Assembly: GCA_035222895.1 (NCBI GenBank)
Contig: JAVYIG010002528.1
Location: forward strand, 124,001 to 188,000
Length of the DNA stretch: 64,000 nucleotides
DNA from: Strongylocentrotus droebachiensis
Taxonomy: Eukaryota; Echinodermata; Echinoidea; Camarodonta; Strongylocentrotidae
Reading direction: 5' to 3'
Shown here: positions 48,263-60,306 of the stretch, one piece after another
How positions within the stretch are numbered: position 1 is the first letter of the stretch
Layout: the number at the start of each line of letters is the position of its first letter
The notes under the pieces: model-generated
Seen by the model: only the letters and a program-made list of their open reading frames with translations
What the model was told of the DNA's origin: nothing
Databases searched by the model: none
Made by a program: the position numbers and the translations under genes

Positions 48263-50335
48263 TGCTTTAGGGGTACTTAATTTTGTAAGGATCTGGGAAA
48301 GGTTTCTCAAGTCAAATAGCTTAACAGCTGAATAGCTGAAGCCAATTAGGTGGACTTCCTTCCACCTACATTTATGTAGCCCAAGAATACTTTCTGTACC
48401 TAATTTTTTTCTTCATAAATATTCACTATTTTGTTGCAAATACCCTAAAATAACTTAACTCAGGGGAGATTTTGATAATGCATTGCTGTTGTGCCTCTGG
48501 AACCATATGTTCGGGTTCTTTCAGTCAATGTAATGTTCACACATTAGGGTAGGTAAAGCGTGAGACTATTTTACCCTATGTTTGGCAATTTTAGGATAAT
48601 GTTAAGATTATGTTTACATGTTTTTACTCCCTGTTATAGTCCCTCAGACAATCACCTCATTAGATAGTTTACACAGGTCCCTTTAAAATATAGAGTCATA
48701 GACCAACCACCACCAACTGTGTTTCTCATTAGCTATCCTGCTGATTTTTGCGTCCAACAAATTCAATCTTTCAAGACCTTTTGATCTCGCTGCAAAGTGG
48801 TTCATCAGGTCGCTCCCTGGTGGAGCCAGCAAGATTAAGAGAGGTGAGAGAAGGGGGAGAGAGTGGGATCAAGTTCGTTCTGTGTAAAGATTGTAAAGAT
48901 TTGCAATAATTTGTTTTAAAAGCCATGTTTCAGGTCATATGGAGTTCTAGCAAAGGATAAGAGAAATGAGGATGCCCATTCATGCGCTTTATGAAACCCC
49001 TTTTGTATAATTATAATTTCTTTACATGTTGTATATGTTTTTAAAAAACTCTGTAAATGCATAGTGTATGAGAAAACATAGATCAAATAAAATTTAATAA
49101 AATTAAGATATAGAGCAAATCAAATTAATGAAATATCACTGAAAGCAACCACATTTTTTACTAATCTGATTAAAACAAAAAACTTCAGGAAATTTGACCT
49201 TATACACTATGAGCTTGCACATGATAGGTTAATAATGAGGAGAAACTGTTGTTTATTTAAAGATAAAGAGAAGAAAGATTTTGAGGGAGGAAGGAACAGA
49301 TCATTAAACTAACATAAAAAGAAATAATATGTGAGAGATGGAGGGCTGAGGGAATACATCTATAGACCTCTCCTGTTTCTTATCAACAGAGGGCAGTAGA
49401 CCACCCACTCATCAAATTCTGTCTTGCTCATTCACAAGCTTGTGTGAAATTTGTCTTGTGAAGGGTGTCTGTTCTGAGGGGCGGCGACAATATGCCATGA
49501 GTCATAGCTCATCATGAATAGCATTGTCATGGGAACTATTCAATAGCCAGCAGACTCTTTCATACCAAATTGCTCCATTCAAACCATTATTTAAAAAATG
49601 GGTGAAGTAAGTGTAATAGTCCCTTTTAAATGAATTCTGATTCACGGTCACTGCAGATCCCATACATTTTAGGAATGACCCTTGTTTTACATGTGATTCA
49701 TGCAGTGATTCAATTAGGAAAGATTCCATTTCAGTCCATAGAGAGTAGATTTTCTGAAGATGTCATAAACCTATATAAAGCTCTAAAAAGAAAAGAATAT
49801 ATTGGATGAGTGATTTGGCACCATGGAAAATTGGAAATTCCACTAGCAGAGCAAATCAAATGGATATGTGTCATTCTGTAATCATTTGAATTTTCAAGCG
49901 ACTTTAGTATTAGATGCATTCTGTTGTTCAAAGTGACCATTAACTCATTTTAGATGACCGTAATATTTCATTTTGGTATTGTTTATTATCTCTGCCCGTA
50001 CCATCTTGAGAATTATTTTAATATACCCTGTGATGTGAGCCCATTTAGTGGAATGACTCATATAAATTACTCTTTTTTTTTTAACAGTGCTTGCTCATTG
50101 AATGATATCTGAAGTATATAATATCCCAATATTTATTTTGTCACTATGTGATATTTATACAAACAATAGGGCCTCCATTGTAGGAACAGGTTTTTTTCAT
50201 AATTGTGATCTAACTCATCTTTTTTCCTTCCTTATCCCTCCTTACAATATATCTTCTAATTCTTTATTTCATTTTAGGCTTTCTCTTCATATACTTGTAT
50301 TTTGACCCATATCGTCTGTTTGATTTTCTCTGTCT

Positions 50336-50488
50336 TTGTCTCTCTGTCTCTCTGTGCCTCTCTGTCTCTCTCTCTCTCTTTCTTTCTCTCCCTCCCTCTC
50401 TCTCTCTCTCTTTCTTTCTCTCCCTCCCTCTCTCTCTCTCTCTCTCTTTCTCTGTCCCCCCCTCTCTCTCTCTTTCTCTCTCTCTCTA
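50336..50488 (+). repeat. (TC)n/(CCCT)n microsatellite
   Basis: Polypyrimidine with two similar tctttctctccctccctctc segments. Confidence 0.85.
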
Positions 50489-53400
50489 ACATATATCTAT
50501 TTTTCTATCTCAAAGTTTACATGAATATTAAATGGAACATATTGTAATTGACAGACAAACTTCCACCAAATTAGTTTACATAGCTCAGAAATCTAGATTG
50601 ATGGCAATTTTCTTTGTAGCAAGATCGTCAGTCCCCTCAAAGGAAAACCGAAATCCCAATTTGTCGACTTTCATTGATATAAATATACCTAGAAGATATA
50701 CCTGCCTGATTACGGGAGGATGCTCAAATCCTCAATTTTCCACAAAGAGATTTGCTACAATTTTTTTTCATGAGATGTCCATCTTTGCCTAGAGCTCTTG
50801 AGAAACACGATGATGATGAATATTTATTGTCTCTGACAAACGAAGGACTTACCTTTCATGAGAAAGCAAGTCATCAATTTCTGATTTGTCTTACTCGGAA
50901 TGTTGATTGGGTAAATTGGAATGACTGTTTCCCAATCAGTCTGCTAGATCAATGGAGATTGCTTGGAGCAGTCTCCAAGCTACTCCTGTACTTTCCCTGA
51001 TGTGATGATCAAGCATGGTTAAATAAACTCAGTTAATTTGTTGTTGAAAAGGATAGAAATTCAGAATGAGGTGAAAGATATAAATTGAAACATTCTCCTT
51101 TAATAATACACTGTATGTGAAATGAATGAATGTACAAAGATTGTATACCTCTGCATTGATATAATTTAGCTATAAAATATAAACATGTATAAAGCAGCTA
51201 AATATAATATACAGACTATATCGTCTTCCAAGAGTCACAAGGGCATTCCCTGTATATCAGTTAATCAACTTAATGTCCTTATGGTTCTCACAAGATGTAT
51301 GCAAACATCATTGCTGCCAAACAATGAATTAGAATTATCAGATATGTGTGTAGTGACAATGATAATTTTTTAAATATTAATCTGAGCTCATATATAATAC
51401 CTTACTGTAGTCTAGTTGTCAACTCTTCTTCTTCTTCGCTATAAGTACAGGCCAACGACTGGCGTATTCTAGTACTGTGTAAGTATGTATTATAACTAAT
51501 TAGTTGACAATTAGCTTTTAAAGTTTTTATGGACTTAATTGAGCCCAGGTAAATAGAGATTAAGAGTGATTATTGATCATGAAAACAAATTTAATGCTGT
51601 AATTTCACAGTTTTGTTTTGATATGTAGACATGTATGTTTGATCATAAAAAGCTGTTTTACATTTGTTTTATGGTCATCTTTGTTTGTCAAGATGTCACA
51701 CACTATTCTTCTTCAATCTTTACAAATTCTGTGTCAAAAATCAAGAAGGTGATCTACTATTGATCCCAGCGCGTCTATCTACGCAGCTGTAATGACAGCT
51801 CTTTTGTTTTCAGCGCGTCTGGTAAATCTAGACTCTAGCTGTATCACATATCCCTTGTATAAAACAACCATTCTTGATCTCATTCATGTTGAAGAAAAGC
51901 CCAGGTCGGTCTATCGATTGGGATAATCCCTCGAACGGCAGGTGATTGCCTTCAGAAGCAGATCAAAACAATTGAGCTTTCATCATTCAAAGGAGAAGTC
52001 ACAATGAGGAGTACATATTGACTTATCGATTTTCATAAAGTTATATTGTGTGCATATGAATGTTCTTCGTCAGCAGACCTAATCGTGTATAGTTTGTTCA
52101 TTTAATTGAGAAGAATGAGAATCACTTCATTGATCCTTACAAAATTCAGCAGGTGGATTTTATTTCCTATAGGAACAAGACTTCTTTACCATTAGGTGGG
52201 GGTTAATCGGTGAAAAGGGATATGAATTCATTCAACATAAAAGGAACATTAATAAATTGTTTGAACTTGCAGGTGCATCTATTCATCAATGTAGAATGAT
52301 ATTTAGATATCTGGAGGTTTATTTTCCTCACATTCAATCTGCATTGATTGCAAATAGACAGGCATCTCGGGGGGGGGGGGGTGTCATCTATTCTTAAACT
52401 AAACCTTATTTTAGGCCTTCCAAACAAAATTGTGTCCATCGAGCAGGTGATATTTCTTTTCTCTTACTCCAATAATCCATCAAGCAAGCAAAATCATGCT
52501 CCACACAAAAAAGCTATATTAAATTTGGACTCCTAACTTTACATAGCATCAAGGAAAGTTAATGAAAATAATATGGCATTCTTTGATTTTATATTTTGTG
52601 TTAGTGTTAGACTCTGCATCATGTAACATGGTGGGAATGAATGATATGAACTTTGACACAATTAGTCACTGTCCCTTTTTTCATGACTCACAAGTCCAGT
52701 TTATGTGCTTTGTTATTTTATTGTTAAAGGAAATGGTGTTGTTATTTTCAAGATTGTGAAATTTACGATCCGACAACTTCCGTCTATTCACATCAAATTA
52801 ATGTACATCTGAACCTTACTACCATCCTGACTGTGTATACCAGTTCACTTTATACCAATACATGGGTTGAGAGAGGCAACTATAGATGAAATGGCTGACT
52901 TAGGGCACACATTGAACTATTTGACAATTTTTGTCAGAATGAATGAGACTTTCCTTTGAGAAATCTTGATGATAAAGCTCATTGTTTTACAAAACTTTCA
53001 CAAATAAAAAAGAATAAAATTTGATAGCTGTGTCACAACTCTAAAATTTGTGAAACAGCTAAAAAAAATATATAGTTGTGCCATTTTTCAGTGACAATGT
53101 ACTGTTGAAGGGATTTTTCCTCATCTTCCCTGCATTTATTATAATAGATAAAGTTTGCTATCTCCGCTTGGGGTCTTTCAGACGCTGTATAAAGTACACA
53201 ATGGGTAATCACTTGCCTCTGTTCATTGTTACTTGTAAATGAACTATCCCAAGTTGTTTTACAAGCATTTTAATGATAAATACCTTGTAAAAACGGTTAA
53301 TACGAATCAATAAAACACCAGGTGATGGTTGGACCAACAAGTCAAAAAACTTCCTCATCGATACTTCCCTTTAGCTACTTAAATAGGGCTTATTGTACCC

Positions 53401-53939
53401 CACAAATACCTCTCTTTTTTAGAATCAATGGAGAGTTATTTTAGCTTTTGCAAAGAACCAGCTAAATACCGTAGATTAGAAGGAATTAAAGGATTGACTA
53501 TCAGTTGGATATGGGGAGAAATATTGATTTTTGTAAGCTGTAGGACTTGGAATTTGAGTTATTTACGTCTTGAATAACAGTTGGTGGACGGACAGTCTAG
53601 CTAAGCTTGTCAAATTAGCGAAGAAATTCCTCCTGCCAATTAAGATTGATCAAATTAATGACCAAAAATTAGGTTGACAAGTGGAATCTAAGGGTTCCTC
53701 CCAATTTAGACTTGACTTTATATTTCCAATTGCCCAGTCTGAATAGTGACTACACTGTCTTATAATTTATGGTTATTTTTCTTTTGCTTCAGGTTTGAGA
53801 AAGTCTTTTTTTATCAGAATATTGTTTGAAGCTTGATCCTGTTTATGCTGAGAATGATACCTGAGTGTCCATCCTCCACCCCCCCCTCCTCATTTTCCCT
53901 GTGTCATTTGTACCAAACTTCCTCATTCCTTTCTCTTTC

Positions 53940-54107
53940 TGCCTCTCTCTCTCTCTGTGTCTCCCTCTCTGTCTCTGTTTCTCTCTCTCCCCTTTTCTCC
54001 ATGCCTCCCTCCTTCATGCTCTCTTTCTCCCTCCCCCAGCTATCTAACTTTCTTGCTCTCTTTTTCTCCACCTCTCTTCCTTACTCCCTTTCTACCATCT
54101 CTTTCTA

Positions 54108-54142
<35 letters not shown>
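53940..54142 (+). repeat. Polypyrimidine tract
   Basis: CT-rich with a (CT)n core at 54114-54138. It immediately precedes the candidate acceptor at 54240. Confidence 0.8.
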
Positions 54143-54240
54143 GTTCTCCCATCACGTTTCCCACATTTCTCTCCTACTCCCTCGCCCATTCCTTTCCTTT
54201 ACTACCAGCTCTTTGAATTAAATCTCTACTTTATTTACAG

Positions 54241-54285
54241 TACCACACACCAGAGAAAATAAATTTGTTTAGCGGCAGCGTATAA
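54241..54285 (+). CDS. Possible alternative last exon of gene A (weak)
   Basis: An acceptor (tttatttacag) is followed in phase 0 by 14 codons (YHTPEKINLFSGSV) and a stop. The phase would suit splicing from 42026, and an AATAAA lies at about 54258, though inside the candidate itself. Short in-frame segments after an acceptor-like string arise by chance in AT-rich DNA, so the exon at 58327 is preferred. Confidence 0.15.
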   Translation, partial: YHTPEKINLFSGSV

Positions 54286-56319
54286 ACGGAAGACAGACAT
54301 TCTCCATCCCCATGCAAAGTGGTGAAACCTTGATATCAAACATTAGACACTCTGACCTATACAATAGGTTTCTTTTTCATTAAAGTATCTGTTCAGAGCG
54401 AGAAAGGCATTAAAGGGATTGGATCGCCAGTTTCCATGTGCAGAAGGCCATAATTCGCTGACACCAGACTTGGTGGAAATACCATTAATGGGGGTACAAA
54501 TTTCCACACAGCAAACCCATAGTCCAGTCAAGAATTACCCCCTAATCTGTCAGAGAGCTCGAGAGTCTTCGGGCAAATCAAAGCATTACATAAGGTCGAA
54601 TGGTCATAAAACTCAAGGCTAACCCTGGTGATTGACAACACCTGTTATTGGGTAAACACCCGAACGGTGTCGAATTCCCCATGAGAGCCGACTACTCAGT
54701 GACTTTAAGTCTTTGTTAAAGTATATGAGTTAACACCCTTTTGGCTCCAAACAGATGAAATACATGTACACTTACTTGGGCTAGAGGATGAAAGAAAGCT
54801 GTAAAGCCATTAGCAATTTTGAGAGGCCAAAGAGCACACATTTTGCCACTACATATATTTCTTTGTCCACTTTTTTTTTCTCAGAAGAAGTGGGATATGT
54901 TGGATATGTCTGCAGTTCAAAAGTAACAGTATGTTAACATTGACATGTTTCACAAAGTAAACAATGAGAATACAATTTCTCTGAATATTTCCTTGTTTGC
55001 AGAGCAAACAAAATTTGCAATTTTTCAAGTAAATATATAGATTCCATAAACTCTTGGTAAATAGTATTCTTAAGAAACACAAATACGATAACAAGACAAA
55101 ACGAAACAATAATATGTCTGTACCAATACATTAGAGTTGATCATTACACTACAGAGCTATTTGTTAGGTGTATAACCACACCCACATTATGAATCAGATA
55201 CAGGGAGTGAGAGTTTTGTAACATCTGGTATGAAAATAAATGCTCTTTGACTCTCTCTCCAGGCAGTAACGGTTACGTTATGTGTAAATAGGGAAAGTGA
55301 CGTAGATGATAGATCAATGAAACAGGGAGGAGAGGAGAGGAGGAGGAGGATGGTGATGAGGATGTTGTCATAGCATTCAATATTGTTTGATAGGGTGTGG
55401 TCCCTCAAGTGATGCGATCCTTCAAGCCCATGATGACTAATGGTGGAATCAGAAATGAGAGTGGTCATTCTGCTAGAGGATGGAGATAGTCTAACTCTGC
55501 AACCACAAGGAATGAATGCAATGAAAGTGCCAAGTAATGAATTCAATAGAATAATTCTATTTTAAGAGATCAGTATTTATAGATGCAAATCTTTGCTTGA
55601 CACTAACAGGCGTCCAGGATTCATGGGCGTCCAAAATCTTAGTCTGTACATGTCTGTATCCCACAAATTTTGAAATTTGTTTGTACCGGTAGTTCCCATG
55701 CATAGAGACTTTTCGGACCTTCTTCAAAAAGATAATTGGTGTAGAGCCCTGCTTTATTTATGGATTACTGTAATTGCAGGAATACAATATATAAATATTC
55801 TATAGTTTAATCCGTAATTTTAGTAGATTTTCATTGGCTCTGTACTCTATTTATAAATGTCACTCTCATCCAATAATATTAATAATGATTTGAATGTCTT
55901 TTTTTTTTATTATTACTCATTAGAATCCTCACAAACTAGATGATACTTACAGAAAAAGTGAATCTTGTAGATCATCTTTAACTGTGTGAAATATATTTTG
56001 TAAATAGAATTTGAGCTCTTTCTTGATACTTTATACATGCTTCATGTGGATATATGTGTAAAATGCACAAATTTATTTGATGCCATGTAAAATAAAAACC
56101 CCACCACAGTCTGAACGCCAAGACTATTTGGGATGAGGTGGAGAAATTTGTGCATGGGAGCACACATTTACTAAAGGGGAAAATTAAAACCCTGCACATA
56201 TTGTGTGTGTTGAAACGAGATACACACAGAGCACTTTGTCAATACAAATTGCACGAACACAGCGGGAACACACACATCTCATTCAGCATCTTTCACACAC
56301 ACACTCAATGAAAAGAGAA

Positions 56320-56321
56320 AG

Positions 56322-56356
<35 letters not shown>
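56320..56356 (+). repeat. (GA)n microsatellite
   Basis: About 17 GA dinucleotides with AAAG interruptions. Confidence 0.85.
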
Positions 56357-56361
<5 letters not shown>

Positions 56362-58326
56362 CGGAGAGAGGTAGATAGAGAAGGGTGGCCAAACTTGCTC
56401 AATGCATACAAACTCGTGGTTTTGCAACAAAACCAAACCACCAATCTACATCCCTACACCAGAGTAAATAGGTACTTGAAGGGGGGCTTGACTGTGGAGC
56501 AGTAGGGCCAAGACACCGGTTTCTTTACCCCTCTATTATCCGCGCTACCCTCATCAGCGCCAGTGGTATTGGTAGACACTAGCCGCGGGAGATTGGTGGA
56601 GGTCAGTGCAGTTGACTGTGGGAAAGAGAAGGGATTTAGGCAGCCTCTCAAGTGCACCCAATACTCAATGGACTTACAAAGTAATACCTGATGAAAAAGA
56701 ACTGCTTGTTGCCTTGTTGTACCTGGTATTGGTAACAACATTTTTAAAGTGGACTTACATTTACAAGTTATAATACTGCCAGTACGGTTTTGAAGAGGGA
56801 CGCTTTCATTGGAATACTCCAATCTTCTTGATATACCAGCGCTCCATTGATGATGTTGCACATGTTGTAGTAGTGGAAGAGCGAACCTGTTGAAACCACC
56901 GATTTCGCTCCAATCTGCCGCTCGTAGCCGCTCCATTCATTCATTTGGCGCGTGGACGAGTCTGGTAGCAGGTCCTATTATTCTGTGGTATACGTTCTAC
57001 CAGCGTATGCACAATCTACCAATTTACTTACTTGCTGTATTTTATTGCAGTGGAGTTGGGATTTACCAAGGCTTCTTTGATAGCCTAGTGTTTACTCAAT
57101 GTAAAGGATTATTTTTTTCATCTGTACATTCTCACAAGGATTAAGCTCTGGACATCAATATTAAATGATTGGACAATCCATCATCATTACATTTACAGGG
57201 ACTACAGTGCTTCACGGATAGAAAGTCTGGACAATAATACAGTATATTTCTGCAATTTCTATCGCATAATGAGGTTCATCGTACATTCAAGAAAAAAATC
57301 TTAATCACAATTGAGCTAGGTCTCAATTGAATTGCACATCAGATTTTGGGAACATTATATTTCATCCCATTCAGACTTTGGATATGAAAAGATGCATATT
57401 TAGTGATTTCTTTTGTCATCTATCAAAGGAAAGGTGATTGCCCACGGCAGCGTTCATCTGTGATATTGGATGAAAGAAGTCATCATCCATCCCACCACAA
57501 GGATAGATTAGCAATCTTTTTCTTCTTTATGCTCGTAAATATTCCTTTGTGACTCAAAATTCAAGTTGGAGGATTACAAATCGCACTTCTACATCAGAGG
57601 GATAAATTCTGGGTTGCCATAGTGATAGTAATTCACGGTGGAAAAACTGGAAACCATCTCTGAGAATGATGATTGAATTTGAATGATTCTTTGAAACTTC
57701 TTCTTCTTCCAGAAACACTGTTAAGAGCAGGATTGCATTCTCAAAAGTGGAGCCATAACTTTTGAAACCCCAAAAGCCAAATTCTGAGATACTTAAACAG
57801 AGGAATCATTGTTGAGGATCATATTTTTCCACCTCGTCTCAAGTTCAACCAATTTGCATTCTCACCATAACTTTTGTTTTCACTTGATTCGTCTTTTCCC
57901 CCAAGTGTAATTTCAAGCGGAGAGGGTGAAATCGGAGCTACTGTATATCATCCATCTCCCCCATCCTCCCATATTTCTGGTATAGTTGGTGATGGTGATG
58001 GTAGTGGTCCACTGATGACTGGACAGAGAGGAATGCGTGGAGGAAAAGATTTATGCTGCTTTCTATGACTGAGTAAAGAAGGAAATAGCATCAGTGGGCT
58101 AATCTATGTAAGCACTCCAAGAATTTCTACTACTCCTACTGCTACCAAAGAACATCCCAGTCATAATATTTATGGTATCTCTGTGTAGTTGGATGAAGAC
58201 ATCAGTAACTCTTGTGTAGAGCATATGAAATATAAATTTGTGAAAAATCATCTACCAATATCTACGAGGAGAAAGATCTAGGAATACTTTCATTCATGCT
58301 TTGTTATTTCGTTGTTTTGCATCCAG

Positions 58327-58392
58327 GTGAAAGGAAGATTTCACCTCAACCCACATGAGGATATTGACACTTTCAGGAAACCAACTACTTAA
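58327..58392 (+). CDS. Terminal coding exon of gene A
   Basis: A strong acceptor (tatttcgttgttttgcatccag) is followed in phase 0 by 21 codons, VKGRFHLNPHEDIDTFRKPT plus T, and a TAA at 58390-58392. The phase matches the donor at 42026, giving a junction KSAGP|VKGRF. The peptide has a KGRF segment followed by an acidic stretch. It resembles, without matching exactly, the RFx(V/I) docking peptides that bind SPAK/OSR1-type kinases (here the fourth residue is Leu), so no function is claimed. About 500 bases of 3' UTR and tandem poly(A) signals follow, which supports a true gene end. Confidence 0.6.
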   Translation: MKGRFHLNPHEDIDTFRKPTT

Positions 58393-58930
58393 CTGCAGGA
58401 AATACTTCCACAGAGTACAAGGGAGATATACTACCAGGAATTGATACTTTTGTCACATTTATTTGAACTTTGAAGGGGACAAGCAATAACCTGCATCCCA
58501 CACAAGTTGAGAGAAGTTTAATCTGCTCCTAGTCCTACCAATAACATTATATGAACAGGGAGAAAAAGAGGATTTGAACAAGTCTTGCAAATAAATCAAA
58601 CGATGTACCAGTAACATATTTTTACTACGTGCACCTGCTAGGAGAAGGAAGTACTTGGAACATATCAATAGGGAGTGGTAGAGTGGTTGGTCTAGTCTAG
58701 CGTTCGGTATTCCCTTGCATTATGTCATACTGATACCAGATCCCGGATACACTTGAAGTCAAAAGTGGCCCACTCTAAATAGATCTGAAAGAAGAGACTG
58801 TGAACCATTGAGATCGTCCTGAATTTCGCAAGAACATGCCTTCATGAATGAATGTTTTCAAAGGTCACTCTGTCTAATGATTGGTTTCATAGAGACAAAT
58901 AAAGCAATAAAGTCATAAAGACATCGTTTT
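58393..58930 (+). terminator. Gene A 3' UTR and poly(A) signals
   Basis: AATAAA occurs at 58898-58903 and again at 58906-58911, followed by a T-rich stretch (cgttttaatgt), the usual layout of a cleavage and polyadenylation site near 58925-58935. No other gene feature lies between the stop codon at 58392 and these signals. Confidence 0.6.
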
Positions 58931-59311
58931 AATGTCCATGATAATTTGAAACTGGACTCTGAAATGAAACATTCTTGCGAAAGCATTGCAAATTGATTTT
59001 CCCCCGGAAACTCAGCTAAGCGGATTTAGCACTCAATCCCCTTTCCTTTACCTCTGGTTCCCCCAGCCATTTGAAATTGAGATTCGACTCCGATTAGTTA
59101 CATGCTGGTCCTGGAAAAAAATATTCCTCCACCAACATACTCCTGGTGGAGATTTAAGTACATAGTGGAATTTCCCTCTCCTCATGTCGTCACATGAAAT
59201 GTACCCAAACGGAATTCAATTACCAGACTAAACAACTTGTCTCCCCTCCCGACACAACATTGGGATTTGCCCGTCTAGCGTGATAAAGTAATATAGAGTA
59301 AGGACAAGAGT

Positions 59312-59323
59312 TTTGGCGGGAAA
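59312..59323. promoter_or_regulatory. E2F-type site in the gene B promoter
   Basis: TTTGGCGGGAAA matches the E2F/DP consensus. It lies 33 bp upstream of the gene B ATG, a typical position in promoters of cell-cycle and DNA-replication genes. Cell-cycle control of gene B is inference from this site. Confidence 0.6.
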
Positions 59324-59349
59324 ACATCTCGCGTTGCATCTCGTAGTCT

Positions 59350-59362
59350 GCCAAGATGGCCG
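59350..59362 (+). promoter_or_regulatory. YY1-type motif overlapping the gene B ATG
   Basis: GCCAAGATGGCCG resembles the YY1 consensus CAAGATGGCGGC, which in housekeeping genes is often placed just downstream of the start site and can contain the initiator ATG. Together with the E2F site it marks a probable promoter here. Confidence 0.55.
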
Positions 59363-59662
59363 AGGTTTTAAATCCCTTTCTTGATCAAGAAGCTTTCTTT
59401 CTTCTATGACGCTTACAGTAACAATATATGGAAGAGATTTCATGACTCTGCATCGGATAGTTTATTATTTTGGAATATATTCATTTGTGACTCGCCGATC
59501 GGAGAGCGACATTACAAGGACATCATGTTGAAATTTGTGAACAAATCTCCAAGTCCGAAAATTAACGGATCACCGGTACATCACCGGAATGGAGTGTCGA
59601 TAACGAACACTGGGTCTCTGGGAAAAACTTTCTACATAGATTTGAATCAGAATTATGATGAG
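59356..59662 (+). CDS. First exon of gene B, with an apparent 1-bp frameshift
   Basis: The ATG at 59356 reads MAEVLNPFLDQEAFFLL and then stops (TGA, 59407-59409). A second frame, open from about 59372, gives a protein-like sequence (YDAYSNNIWKRFHDSASDSL, then FWNIFICDSPIGERHY, later FYIDLNQNYDE) up to a good donor GAG|GTGAGT at 59662, phase 0. Taking one T out of the run tttctttcttc (59394-59405) would fuse both into one frame of about 102 codons. Causes could be an assembly error, a null allele, a pseudogene, or use of another start. I do not recognise the family. The promoter motifs just upstream argue for a living gene. No downstream exon is clear; a phase-0 acceptor at 60346 would add only 7 codons before a stop. 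Confidence 0.55.
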
Positions 59663-59703
59663 GTGAGTTTTGAAAATTCTGATTCCTTGTTATTTATTTG
59701 TTA

Positions 59704-60298
59704 TAAGGCTGCGACGGGTAGTCGAATGCTCGAGTACCCGCACGGTTGACAACTACTCGGGTACGATTTCTCGTACCCGAATATTCGGCCGCAAAAAAAA
59801 AAAATAAAAAAAAAAAAAAAATGTCCAGGCCCACGCTTACCCGTGCCAGGGAGAGCGGCAGCCGCTGGCATGGTACCGTCGGTAAAAATGTTTCCCAACT
59901 CGAGCACTGTCAAACTCACATTTCAGAAACTGGGACCAAATGTCCAGATTTCTGTTTGGACTTGGAGGAAAATGGATTATTCTGCCATCTTTGGTTTTTA
60001 AAACAGCATTGTTTACTGTTATTATTCTTATTAAATCGGCGCCTTCAACTGCAACTTAAAGTAAAATTGCATGCGTTTTGGGCGAGGGATCTGAGAAACT
60101 GCCGAATGGTATGGTAGTGGCAAAAAAAGTCAAAAAAGAAAAAAAAAGTCAAAAAAGTCAAAAAATCAAAAAATTCAAAAAAAATCAAAAAAATTCAAAA
60201 AAATTATTAAAAAAACATGGCGTCCGAATACTCGAGTATTCGCCTGTAAGCCTGGGAGTGTACTCGGGTACCTCATTACACTGTTGTGCACAGCCTTA
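59704..60298. mobile_element. Non-autonomous hAT-like element with 8-bp TSD
   Basis: The 595-bp element begins TAAGGCTG and ends CAGCCTTA. It is flanked on both sides by ATTTGTTA (59696-59703 and 60299-60306), an exact 8-bp target-site duplication as made by hAT transposases. Subterminal palindromic motifs (gaatgctcgagtacccg, aatactcgagtattcg and several CGGGTAC/GTACCCG) occur near both ends. The interior has A-rich stretches and no transposase. It sits in the first intron of gene B, 41 bp after the splice donor. Confidence 0.9.
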
Positions 60299-60306
60299 AT
60301 TTGTTA

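Larger units (their letters stand above)
42027..58326 (+). other. Putative last intron of gene A (about 16.3 kb)
   Basis: No internal exon is convincing. A possible phase-0 alternative last exon starts at 54241. Repeats include a foldback 74 bp after the donor (42101-42242), a hairpin at 43192-43270, direct repeats near 46916/47029, a pogo-like MITE (47616-47799), a G/C-bounded element near 48105-48260, and TC/GA microsatellites at 50330-50490, 53940-54140 and 56320-56360. Confidence 0.45.

Noticed and set aside
57906-58069. Candidate last exon ending DLCCFL (CaaX-like) after a good acceptor
   Set aside because: It would need an incoming phase that does not match the donor at 42026. The exon at 58327 matches phase and lies closer to the poly(A) signals. 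It remains possible if an unseen exon intervenes.
58676-58745. tRNA-like 'gtggtagagtggttggtcta' string
   Set aside because: No B box at the expected distance; lies in the gene A 3' UTR.
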